Below, one piece after another: positions 9,679 to 18,473 of a stretch of 45,738 bases of DNA. Made by a program: the position numbers and the translations under genes. Origin of the DNA: an uncultured Bacilli bacterium. GTDB lineage: Bacteria > Bacillota_I > Bacilli_A > RF39 > UBA660. Numbering within the stretch: the first letter of the stretch is position 1; each line of letters begins with the position of its first letter. The stretch spans positions 1-45,738 of the forward strand of contig CANQOV010000006.1 of assembly GCA_947625575.1 (NCBI GenBank), read 5' to 3'. The notes under the pieces are model-generated. The model searched no databases, was not told the DNA's origin, and saw only the letters and a program-made list of their open reading frames with translations.

Positions 9679-10948
9679 GTTATATAGTGCATTAAATAGA
9701 AGTAATGATATTAATACTATTGAAGCAGATAATTTTGAAGAAGCAATAAGGATCGCATACAAAGAACCAGCATATGATTTCTTTCATAATTCTGAGTTAT
9801 TAGATGTAAAAAATAGATTTAGAATTTTTAGATATAGAAATATCGAATATCTTATAAAGTATATGAGTCCTAAGAAATCAAAAATTGAAATGTCTAAAAC
9901 TTTGCAAGCTTCTAAATTAATAACTGGTAAAAAGGTTAATAATTTTCAACTTGAGGTTATTGAACCTAAGTTGTATAGTGTTGACGGAAATTATTATATT
10001 GTAACTAATTATAAGGGAAATACATTACAAGAATATTTATATTCACAAGATGAATCATGTTTTACAATAGATGATTTTGAGAAAATGTTAAAATTATTAT
10101 GTGAATTAGGAATTGAATATCCAGGTTTCTGTCCTAGAAATATGGTTGTTTCTAGAGAAGAACAAAAAATTTATTTATTTGATTTTGAAAATGCTAATTT
10201 TTTTGAAAAAGTACAACATTTTAATTTGCTTTATAGGACGAATTTATTTATTAATTGGAGCTATTTGTATGATTTGAATTTAATAAAAAATGTAGTAGAC
10301 AATTTGGAAATACAAAATGGTATAGAACCACAATTAAATACTTATGAGTCTGATTTTAAAGAAATATTAGGGTATTCTGGAAATGATTTAGAACTAAGGA
10401 AAAAAATCATGGAAATAGTTTTGATTGCGGAGCAAAAAACAAACATTAAATATGACAATTATTGCTTATTACCTATTGATATGGCATCAATTATTTCGGA
10501 TTTGTTTGATTTTAATATGGATGCAATAATGGATATGACATTTTATGCAATTAGAAAGACAAATCAAAAGCTATATGAAAGAATTCTAGTGTTATTTAAT
10601 GATACTATTATTCAAGCATATCAAAAAAAATTAAGATTAGATTTGGCATTATTACCAGTTTTACTTTATTCTATTGATTCTGTAAACTCGAATGATAATT
10701 TCAATAGTAAATTAATTTATTATTGTTTTAACAATGATATAAAATGTTTTTATGAAAGATTGAAAAACAAATTGGAGATAATTTTCAAAATTATCTATCC
10801 AACTTTTACAAATTCAAAATTAGATATTGAAAAAATAGGTGAGTATTTAATGAATATTGGCAATTCTAGCCATACATTAAATGATAATATAAATGATAAA
10901 TTTGACAAAAATAAGATTAGGTGTTATAATAACACAAATTTTCGTTAA
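9662..10948 (+). CDS. Putative kinase-like-fold protein (aminoglycoside-phosphotransferase-like)
   Basis: GFCPRNMVVSREEQKIYLFDFENAN resembles the catalytic loop and DFE-type metal motif; overlaps the ROK stop. Confidence 0.5.
   Translation: MMTMNKLYSALNRSNDINTIEADNFEEAIRIAYKEPAYDFFHNSELLDVKNRFRIFRYRNIEYLIKYMSPKKSKIEMSKTLQASKLITGKKVNNFQLEVIEPKLYSVDGNYYIVTNYKGNTLQEYLYSQDESCFTIDDFEKMLKLLCELGIEYPGFCPRNMVVSREEQKIYLFDFENANFFEKVQHFNLLYRTNLFINWSYLYDLNLIKNVVDNLEIQNGIEPQLNTYESDFKEILGYSGNDLELRKKIMEIVLIAEQKTNIKYDNYCLLPIDMASIISDLFDFNMDAIMDMTFYAIRKTNQKLYERILVLFNDTIIQAYQKKLRLDLALLPVLLYSIDSVNSNDNFNSKLIYYCFNNDIKCFYERLKNKLEIIFKIIYPTFTNSKLDIEKIGEYLMNIGNSSHTLNDNINDKFDKNKIRCYNNTNFR
10902..10930 (+). promoter_or_regulatory. 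Consensus sigma-A promoter (TTGACA - 17 bp - TATAAT) for the first tyrS
   Basis: TTGACA 10902-10907, TATAAT 10925-10930, lying inside the 3' end of the preceding ORF. Confidence 0.8.
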
Positions 10949-10960
10949 GGGGGGAATTTT

Positions 10961-12211
10961 ATGTTTAACAAAGAAGAAACAATTAAATATTTATTAAAAG
11001 GAATTACTGATGCAGACGAACAAGCTATCAGAGAAAAAGTTGAAGAAGTTTATGATGAGGGAAGAACATTAAGAATTAAATTTGGTATGGACCCATCTTC
11101 GCCAGATATACATCTTGGACATGCTGTATCATTAAGAAAAATAAAACAATTACAAGATTTAGGCCATAAAGCTGTTATAATTATTGGCGATTTTACAGGT
11201 GCAATTGGTGATCCAACAGGTAAATCAAAAACTCGTAATCAACTTACTAAAGAACAAGTTGAGGCAAATGCTAAAACTTATTTTGAACAAATATTTAAAA
11301 TTATAGATAAATCTAAAACAGAAATTCATTTTAATAGTGAATGGTATAATAAAATATCTTTTTCTGAAGTTTTAAATTTATGTAGTAATATTACTGTAGC
11401 AAGAATGCTTGAAAGAGATGATTTCAAAAATAGATTTGATTCTCATAAACCTATTTCATTACATGAATTCATTTATCCATTAATGCAGGCTTATGATTCT
11501 GTTGTTGTTAATTCCGATATAGAGATGGGTGGAACAGACCAAACCTTTAATATTTTATTGGGAAGAAACATTCAAAAATACTTTAATAAACCACAACAAG
11601 TTGCTTTATTTGTTCCATTGTTAGTTGGGCTTGATGGAAAAGAAAAAATGAGTAAATCACTTGGTAACTATATTGGTGTTGATGAAGATGCAAAAACTAT
11701 GTATGAAAAAGTTATGCGAGTTCCAGATGATTTAATAATTAATTATTATAATTTAACAACAGACTTACATCCTGATAAAATAAATTCAATTCAAAAACTA
11801 TTACAAAATGGTGAAGTAAATCCAAGAGATATTAAAATGCATTTAGCAAGAAGTATTGTATCTTTATATCATACAGAGGAAGAGTTAAAAGAAGCTGAAG
11901 CTAGTTTTCAAGCAATATATCAAAAAAAGGATGTAAATAACATTGAATTACCAATTATAAATTATGATAGTAGTTTAGTTGATGAAAATGAATTATATTC
12001 ATTAATAGATTGCATCTTTTCTACAGGAAAGTATAAGTCAAAAAGTGAAGTTAGAAGATTGATTCAACAAGGTGCAGTAAAATTAAATGGTGAAAGATTT
12101 GAAGATTTGGCTTTTAAACCTATTGATGGAACAATTATTCAAGTTGGTAAAGGTAATATGTTTAGATTAGCAAAAAATCAAGAAGTAAAGAAAACTTTAA
12201 TTAAAAAATAA
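10961..12211 (+). CDS. tyrS: Tyrosyl-tRNA synthetase, copy 1
   Basis: HLGH, GDFTGAIGDPTGKS, GGTDQTFNILLGR, KMSKSLGN, C-terminal S4-like domain. Confidence 0.95.
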   Translation: MFNKEETIKYLLKGITDADEQAIREKVEEVYDEGRTLRIKFGMDPSSPDIHLGHAVSLRKIKQLQDLGHKAVIIIGDFTGAIGDPTGKSKTRNQLTKEQVEANAKTYFEQIFKIIDKSKTEIHFNSEWYNKISFSEVLNLCSNITVARMLERDDFKNRFDSHKPISLHEFIYPLMQAYDSVVVNSDIEMGGTDQTFNILLGRNIQKYFNKPQQVALFVPLLVGLDGKEKMSKSLGNYIGVDEDAKTMYEKVMRVPDDLIINYYNLTTDLHPDKINSIQKLLQNGEVNPRDIKMHLARSIVSLYHTEEELKEAEASFQAIYQKKDVNNIELPIINYDSSLVDENELYSLIDCIFSTGKYKSKSEVRRLIQQGAVKLNGERFEDLAFKPIDGTIIQVGKGNMFRLAKNQEVKKTLIKK

Positions 12212-12243
12212 TCGAAAATAGTGCAAAAAAGATAGTTATATGA

Positions 12244-12480
12244 TATAATATAATTGTCTTATATTAAATGAATGTTGATTAATGATAGAGTAGATTGTGT
12301 TAGTTATATTTTAGAGAGTTTAAGTTTGGTGAAATTAAACATATAATACAATCGAATTACACATTATGAGTTTATTAGTTAGTTACTTTATAACTTTGAG
12401 TGTATGATTATTAATCATAAATTAAGGTGGTACCGCGATAATTCGTCCTTATGGGATAGAAATTATCGCGGTTTTTTTAG
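12244..12480 (+). promoter_or_regulatory. T-box leader upstream of the second tyrosyl-tRNA synthetase
   Basis: Stem I-like elements (agagag, ggtgaaa), candidate UAC specifier triplets at 12347-12349 and 12358-12360, T-box core aaggtggtaccgcg at 12424-12437, terminator. Confidence 0.92.
12433..12478 (+). terminator. T-box regulated terminator
   Basis: ccgcgataatt (12433-12443) pairs with aattatcgcgg (12461-12471), followed by 7 T. Confidence 0.93.
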
Positions 12481-12488
12481 AAGGAGGA

Positions 12489-13691
12489 ATGATTATGAAT
12501 AAAAAAGACCAAATAGATTTAATATTAAGAAGAACTGTAGAAGTTCATAATAAAGATACTTTAATTAAAAAATTAAATAGTGGTAAGAAATTGGTTGTAA
12601 AATTCGGTGCTGATCCGTCTAGACCAGATTTACATCTAGGACATACAGTACCACTTAGAGCATTAAAAATATTGCAAGAATTAGGGCATGAGATTGTTTT
12701 TGTTATTGGAGATTTTACTGCAATGATTGGGGATCCATCTGGTAAATCAAAAACAAGGCCATCACTAAGTTTTGAAGAAACTAGAAAAAATGGAGAGACA
12801 TATTTTAAGCAAGTTGCTAAAATACTAGATCCAAAAAAGATAAGAATAGCTTATAATTCTGAATGGTTAGCAAAAATGTCTTTTGAAGATGTGATTAATT
12901 TAACTGGAAAATATACTGTTGCAAGAATCTTAGAAAGAGATGATTTTAACAATAGATTTAAAAATAATATTCCAATAGGAATACATGAATTTTTATATCC
13001 GTTGATGCAAGGATATGATTCAGTTGCGTTACATGCAGATATTGAAATAGGTGGAACAGACCAAACATTTAATTTATTAGTAGGTAGAGAACTACAGCGT
13101 GATTATGGACAAGAACCACAAGATGTTATGTGCTTTCCATTGTTGGTTGGACTAGATGGTAAAGAAAAGATGAGCAAATCACTTGGAAATTATATTGGTG
13201 TTGATGAACCTGCAGAAGTAATGTATGAAAAAGCAATGAGAATACCTGATGATGTATTAATGAATTATTTTAAATTGACAACTGATTTAAATCTTGATGA
13301 TATTGAAAAAATAATGAAGGAAGATGTAGTAGAAGCTCATAAGGTATATGCAAGAGAGATAATTAAAATGTATCATGGTGAAGAATTTATTTCACTTGCA
13401 GAAAAAAGGTATTCAACTGTTGCAAATGGTGGCATTCCAGAAAATATTGAAGAAGTAGAAATAGATAAATCTTTAGTTGAAAATGGTATCTTACTAACTG
13501 ATTTATTAGTTTTAACAAAAATTGTTCCATCTAAATCTGAAGGAAGAAGAATGATAGAGCAAAATGGTATAAGTATAAATGGTAGTAAAGAAAATGATGT
13601 AACTAAACAGATTACTATTGATGTTTTTGAAAATAATGCATTGGTAATTCAGAAGGGCAAAAAGCAATTCAAAAAGATAATTTTAAAATAA
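12489..13691 (+). CDS. tyrS: Tyrosyl-tRNA synthetase, copy 2 (T-box controlled)
   Basis: GADPSRPDLHLGH, GDFTAMIGDPSGKS, GGTDQTFNLLVGR, KMSKSLGN, S4-like C-terminus; clearly divergent from copy 1. Confidence 0.95.
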   Translation: MIMNKKDQIDLILRRTVEVHNKDTLIKKLNSGKKLVVKFGADPSRPDLHLGHTVPLRALKILQELGHEIVFVIGDFTAMIGDPSGKSKTRPSLSFEETRKNGETYFKQVAKILDPKKIRIAYNSEWLAKMSFEDVINLTGKYTVARILERDDFNNRFKNNIPIGIHEFLYPLMQGYDSVALHADIEIGGTDQTFNLLVGRELQRDYGQEPQDVMCFPLLVGLDGKEKMSKSLGNYIGVDEPAEVMYEKAMRIPDDVLMNYFKLTTDLNLDDIEKIMKEDVVEAHKVYAREIIKMYHGEEFISLAEKRYSTVANGGIPENIEEVEIDKSLVENGILLTDLLVLTKIVPSKSEGRRMIEQNGISINGSKENDVTKQITIDVFENNALVIQKGKKQFKKIILK

Positions 13692-13718
13692 AAAAATAAC
13701 AGAAATGTTATTTTTTTA
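13691..13718. terminator. Bidirectional hairpin terminator
   Basis: aaaaaataaca gaaa tgttatttttt, directly between convergent ORFs. Confidence 0.8.
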
Positions 13719-13815
13719 ATAATTTATCAACACTATAATTATACTTTTTTGCAATTTTATAAATTGATTCAGTTTGAATTAAAATATTGCCTGTTTCATA
13801 TGATGAATAGCTTGA
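13708..13815 (-). pseudogene. 3' remnant of an XRE-type helix-turn-helix regulator
   Basis: Minus-strand SSYSSYETGNILIQTESIYKIAKKYNYSVDKLLKK* resembles the end of XRE domains (SxYExGxxxPxxxxLxKIAxxxNVSxDxLL); no N-terminal half. Confidence 0.6.
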
Positions 13816-13822
13816 GGAGGAT

Positions 13823-15559
13823 ATGATGTTCCTTTTGTCATATTTTATAAAAGTAAATAAAATATCAATATCAAAAATGTTTACAAGCAAAAAATATATG
13901 GAACAGATTATAAGTAAATATAATTTAGCAGATTATATTATTGAGGTAATAAAAAATAATCAGGATGACATTGAAAAAAACGCAAAAAGCAAAAAACTTT
14001 TTGAAAATTATACTTTTGAGAATCATACTAAAAAAGAGTTAGAGGAATATTTAAATGCATTATCACAAAATGATTTATTAGAAAAAATTAAAGATAATCA
14101 AAATAAAAGTTCTAATCATCAAGCAGAGGCTAACCATCTAGTTATTTCTCTTGCAAATTTAATATTTACTGAAAAAGAAAGTAAAGATCCATTTTGGATT
14201 AATAGTAGTAAACAATTATTTATTGGATTAACAGGAATTTTTTTAGAGGATTTTAAAAAAGGATTGATTGGTGAAAATAAAATCAATATTGCAAGTATAA
14301 AAAAGTTTCAAAATTCTTCATTGATTAAAGAAAATCAGACATATTTACAAAGAAATTTGAATGCTAGAAGTTATGGTAGCTTATCAAAAGACTATTTAAC
14401 ATCAATACTTTCAGCAGCTGAAAACACCTATAAATCTGTAACTGCTGTATTTGGAGAAAAGATGTCTATATTTGATGATTTAAATGTAGAAAATATAACT
14501 AGTACAAGCGAATTTAATCTTACTGACATTGCTAAAAAACCAACAGCACTTTTTATAATTGTACCAGATGAAGATAATAGTTATTATCAATTAGTTACAA
14601 TTATTTTGGGAATGTTAATAAAAGATCTATCAAATTTTGCAAACTTACCTGAAAATAATGGCACTCTTCCTGTTAAGGTTGAATGGATTCTTGAAGAATT
14701 TGCCTCAATCCCTCCCATAAGAGACATACAGGTCTCGGTTAGTGTAGCCCGCTCTAGGGGAATGCGCTATATCTTCTTTATTCAGTCCTTTCTCCAAATC
14801 GAACAAATATATGGAAAAGAAATAGCTAGTATAATAATTGATAACTCGGCTTTGTGTTATTTGAAAACTAATAGTGTGGAGTGTGCACAAATTATTGAAA
14901 AAAAGCTCGGTAAAGCAACAATAACAACTAGCTCATTAAGTACAAGTACCGATCCATTCAAGATAGGTGGCAATCAAACTACTTCTTTATTGGGTAGAGA
15001 ATTATTAACTGCAAATGAAATTATTGCACTTAAATATAAAACTATTATCTTTCCTGTATTTGGTAATCCAATATTTAGAGATACATATATGTATAGTGAT
15101 TTATATCCAAAATATAAAAAAGTGCCAATTTGTGAAAGAGAAACAAAGGTACTTAAAAGGTTAACTGATAATTATTATACGATTGAAAAATTGAGAGATT
15201 ATTATGAGAAAGATAATAATAGTAAAGAAAAGGCAATAACGCAAAAAATAATCACTTCTAGTCAAAGACAAACTCAAAACAAAATGAGAAAAATTATTAA
15301 AAATATAAATAGTGAGAACAATGCTTTGCTGTTTTTAAAAAAATTAAAAGATTTATTTGAAGGAAGAATTATTAATGAGATAAAGGATGATGATGAGGTT
15401 TATACATTAGAAATAGCTACATTGTTTAACAAAATGAATTTAATAAAATTAAAGCAATTATTTACTGATGATATAACAGTAGAAATTGCAACAAATAAGA
15501 AAATTAAAAAAACAATAATATCTTTTTGGAATAATATAGAAAGGGAAAATCAAATATGA
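13823..15559 (+). CDS. VirD4/TraG-family type IV coupling protein, N-terminally truncated
   Basis: KDPFWINSSKQLFIGL, VEWILEEFASIPPIRDIQVSVSVARSRGMRYIFFIQSFLQIEQIYG, GRELLTANEIIAL; no Walker A region or N-terminal TM segments. Confidence 0.82.
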   Translation: MMFLLSYFIKVNKISISKMFTSKKYMEQIISKYNLADYIIEVIKNNQDDIEKNAKSKKLFENYTFENHTKKELEEYLNALSQNDLLEKIKDNQNKSSNHQAEANHLVISLANLIFTEKESKDPFWINSSKQLFIGLTGIFLEDFKKGLIGENKINIASIKKFQNSSLIKENQTYLQRNLNARSYGSLSKDYLTSILSAAENTYKSVTAVFGEKMSIFDDLNVENITSTSEFNLTDIAKKPTALFIIVPDEDNSYYQLVTIILGMLIKDLSNFANLPENNGTLPVKVEWILEEFASIPPIRDIQVSVSVARSRGMRYIFFIQSFLQIEQIYGKEIASIIIDNSALCYLKTNSVECAQIIEKKLGKATITTSSLSTSTDPFKIGGNQTTSLLGRELLTANEIIALKYKTIIFPVFGNPIFRDTYMYSDLYPKYKKVPICERETKVLKRLTDNYYTIEKLRDYYEKDNNSKEKAITQKIITSSQRQTQNKMRKIIKNINSENNALLFLKKLKDLFEGRIINEIKDDDEVYTLEIATLFNKMNLIKLKQLFTDDITVEIATNKKIKKTIISFWNNIERENQI

Positions 15560-16164
15560 AAAGAAAACTAAAAGTAATAGGTCAAATATTCATAATTGTT
15601 TCTTTAGTAATAATATCATTTTTGAGTGTTTATAATTATTATCAAGCTCAAAAAGATGAAGAAATGGTAAACGATTACATTGAGGAAACTAAAATAGTAG
15701 ATGAAGAAGAAATAGAAGAAGAACAACCAGAAATAAAAAAAGAATATCAACAAGAAATAAATTATACAGCAGTTTTAGAAATACCTAGTATAGATTTAAA
15801 AAGAGGTGTAGTTGATAGCACTAAGAACTTTAGCTCGATTAATTATGCTATAAGTGTTGATGGACATAGTAATTATCCTGACAAAGAGGGTAATTTTATT
15901 TTATATGCACATTCTGGGAATAGTAACATTTCTTATTTTAAGAAATTAATAAATGTTAATATTGGTGATAGTGTTTATGTTTATTATAAAGGGGTTAAAT
16001 ATAATTATGAAATCACCAATAAATATGATATAGAAAAAACAGGCAAAGCAGATGTTTTGCTTAGTAATAGTGATAAATATATAACATTAATAACTTGTAA
16101 TCCAAATAGAAAAGGTTATCAAGTTGTATTGATTGGTAAGTTGTTTGAACAATCAAATTACTAA
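15556..16164 (+). CDS. Sortase (single-TM, class B/D-like)
   Basis: N-terminal TM; NFILYAHSG and YITLITCNPNRKGYQVVLIGKL (TLxTC catalytic Cys, downstream Arg). Confidence 0.9.
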   Translation: MKRKLKVIGQIFIIVSLVIISFLSVYNYYQAQKDEEMVNDYIEETKIVDEEEIEEEQPEIKKEYQQEINYTAVLEIPSIDLKRGVVDSTKNFSSINYAISVDGHSNYPDKEGNFILYAHSGNSNISYFKKLINVNIGDSVYVYYKGVKYNYEITNKYDIEKTGKADVLLSNSDKYITLITCNPNRKGYQVVLIGKLFEQSNY

Positions 16165-16194
16165 AAAATAAAAAAGAATAAAAAGGGGGATAAA

Positions 16195-16368
16195 ATGGTT
16201 AAGAAAGAAAAAGAAAAAAGAACTATTAATTATGTTTGTGAAGAAGAATATAAAACATCAAAATTAGAGATTACAAATGAAGAATTATCAGTGATATTTA
16301 ATAAAAAATTCTATAATTATATTAAAAAAAAGGAAAATTCATTGCTAGAGGGCTGTAATTATGTTTAA
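16195..16368 (+). CDS. Small protein preceding the recombinase (57 aa)
   Basis: ATG after agggggat RBS; MVKKEKEKRTINYVCEEEYKTSKLEITNEELSVIFNKKFYNYIKKKENSLLEGCNYV*. Confidence 0.5.
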   Translation: MVKKEKEKRTINYVCEEEYKTSKLEITNEELSVIFNKKFYNYIKKKENSLLEGCNYV

Positions 16369-16427
16369 TACGCGTTATAATTTAAATGGGCTTGAAACTA
16401 TGATTAAAAAATAGGAGAGGATTTTTT

Positions 16428-18473
16428 ATGAATAGTGAGACAAGTACAAATAAAATATTAAGGGCGGTGTTATACGAAAGATTATCAAAGGAAGATGGGG
16501 ATAAATTAACCAAAGAAGAAAAATCAGAAAGTATTAAAAATCAAGATTTAATGTTACGTAGTTATGCAATAGAACACGGATATGAAATTGTAGGAGTTTA
16601 TAATGATGAAGATTGGTCTGGAGCAGATAGTTCAAGGCCACAGTTTAATGAAATGATTAAAGCCTGTGAAGCTGGAGAAATAGATGTAGTAATTGCAAAA
16701 ACTCAATCAAGATTTGCAAGAGATATGGAACTTATAGAAAGATACTTACATAATAAGTTTTTAGAATGGAACGTACAGTTTAAAAGTGTTGTGGATCATA
16801 TTGATAATACAAGACGAGAAACTAAAAAGACTAGTCAAATTTTAGGGTTGACAGATGAATGGTATTTAGAAGATACTTCAATAAATATTAAAGAAACATT
16901 GAGAGCAAAAAGAGCGAGTGGAGAGTTTACTGGAAGTTTTGCTCCTTATGGTTATGATAGAGATCCAGAAAATAAAAACCATTTAATTATAGATCCAGTA
17001 GCTTCTGAAACTGTAAAGCAAATATTTGAAAATTATATCAATGGAATGGGGCTTAAAACAATAGCAAGATATTTGAACGATAATTTTGTTGCAAGTCCGT
17101 ATGAGTATAAGATGTCTAAAGGTTCAAACTTAAAATTAGCATATCTTGATAATTATTTAGTGTATGATTATATTGAAAAAGCAGGTCTTTATAAAATTGA
17201 TATAAGTTATATTAATGAAAGTAGGGAGATACTGCATAATCTTATTTCTTATAATATATTTTCTAAAGATAAAAAGAATTTTGATAATAAATGCAAATTA
17301 TATTTAAAAAATTATTCCGAAAAAAAGATGAAAATATATTATACAACTGATAATGATATTGATTATAATAATTTTGATGTAAAAAAATGGACACTATTAA
17401 GAAAGGATGATCTTATTCCTTTTGATACAACATGTATAGCGACAGTTGTGGAAGTGTTAGATAGAAAACATACAATTAATTATCAATTTGATATATTATT
17501 AGAAAATAATATAGAACACGAAAAATATTATTTTGATGTTATTCAAATAACTAATGATGAGAAAAAAATAATTGATTATGAAAAAAACATCAGAAAAAAA
17601 TGTAAGTGGTGTGATCAAATGATTAAAAAAATACTAACTGATGAAGTATATATAGGTAATTTAGTTCAATCAAAAACAACAAATGTAAGTTATAAAAATA
17701 AGAAAAAAGTTAAAAAAGATAAAGAAAATTGGATAAGAGTTGAAAATACACATGAAAGAATTATTTCGTTGGAACAATGGTTAAAAGTTCAAGAAAGGTT
17801 AAAACAAAGAGTTCGTGCTAATAAAAATGGATATTATAATCCGTTTATCCATAAACTTTATTGCAAATGCTGTGGAAAAATTTACTGCAGAACAGGAGAT
17901 TCTAATCATGTATATTTTAGATGCAAAGACCAACAAGAAAAGTACAAGAGTTGTGATAATCGTAGTAGTATAAGTAAAGATGAATTAAACAATTTTGCAT
18001 TAGTTAAAATTAATGAATTACTAAATCGCTTTTATAACGAAGAACAATTAAAAGAATTTAAAGAAAAGGATAATGATAGTGATTTATTCAAGAGTAGAAT
18101 AAATAGTTTAAACAAAGAATTAATTGATGTTAATAAGGAATTACAAAATAAAAAAACATACTTTCAACATTTATATGAAGATAAAATCAGTGGTTTATTA
18201 GATACTGATGAGTATTTAATATTAAAAAGTAAATACAAAGATGATAGTGAAAAGTTAGAAAATAGAGCAGCTAAAATCAAAGAGGAACTAAAATTAATCA
18301 ATGATAAAAAAGCTATATTGAAAACTAAAGAAACTATATATGGTAAATATAAACATATCGACTGTATTGATATAGATATTGTTTCAGATTTTATTGATAG
18401 AATTTATATTGGTAAATATAATAAAGAAACTAATACAAGAGATATGAAAATAGTATGGAATTTTGAAAGTTAA
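16428..18473 (+). CDS. Large serine recombinase (resolvase + recombinase domain + zinc ribbon + coiled coil)
   Basis: AVLYERLSKEDGD, DEDWSGADSSRPQFNEMI, KTQSRFARDMELIERYL, LTDEVYIGNLVQSKT, CKCCGKIYCRTGDSNHVYFRCKD. Confidence 0.95.
   Translation: MNSETSTNKILRAVLYERLSKEDGDKLTKEEKSESIKNQDLMLRSYAIEHGYEIVGVYNDEDWSGADSSRPQFNEMIKACEAGEIDVVIAKTQSRFARDMELIERYLHNKFLEWNVQFKSVVDHIDNTRRETKKTSQILGLTDEWYLEDTSINIKETLRAKRASGEFTGSFAPYGYDRDPENKNHLIIDPVASETVKQIFENYINGMGLKTIARYLNDNFVASPYEYKMSKGSNLKLAYLDNYLVYDYIEKAGLYKIDISYINESREILHNLISYNIFSKDKKNFDNKCKLYLKNYSEKKMKIYYTTDNDIDYNNFDVKKWTLLRKDDLIPFDTTCIATVVEVLDRKHTINYQFDILLENNIEHEKYYFDVIQITNDEKKIIDYEKNIRKKCKWCDQMIKKILTDEVYIGNLVQSKTTNVSYKNKKKVKKDKENWIRVENTHERIISLEQWLKVQERLKQRVRANKNGYYNPFIHKLYCKCCGKIYCRTGDSNHVYFRCKDQQEKYKSCDNRSSISKDELNNFALVKINELLNRFYNEEQLKEFKEKDNDSDLFKSRINSLNKELIDVNKELQNKKTYFQHLYEDKISGLLDTDEYLILKSKYKDDSEKLENRAAKIKEELKLINDKKAILKTKETIYGKYKHIDCIDIDIVSDFIDRIYIGKYNKETNTRDMKIVWNFES

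Noticed and set aside
4075-13691. Tyramine-type operon (tyrosine decarboxylase next to a T-box controlled tyrS)
   Set aside because: The known tyramine loci have a permease/antiporter and a typical TyrDC; here no transporter is seen and the decarboxylase looks like a different group II branch. Kept only as an alternative explanation for the TyrRS link.
14705-14890. 61-aa minus-strand ORF in the VirD4 relic
   Set aside because: Opposite a well-supported frame and overlapping the GC-rich patch; no homology recognised.
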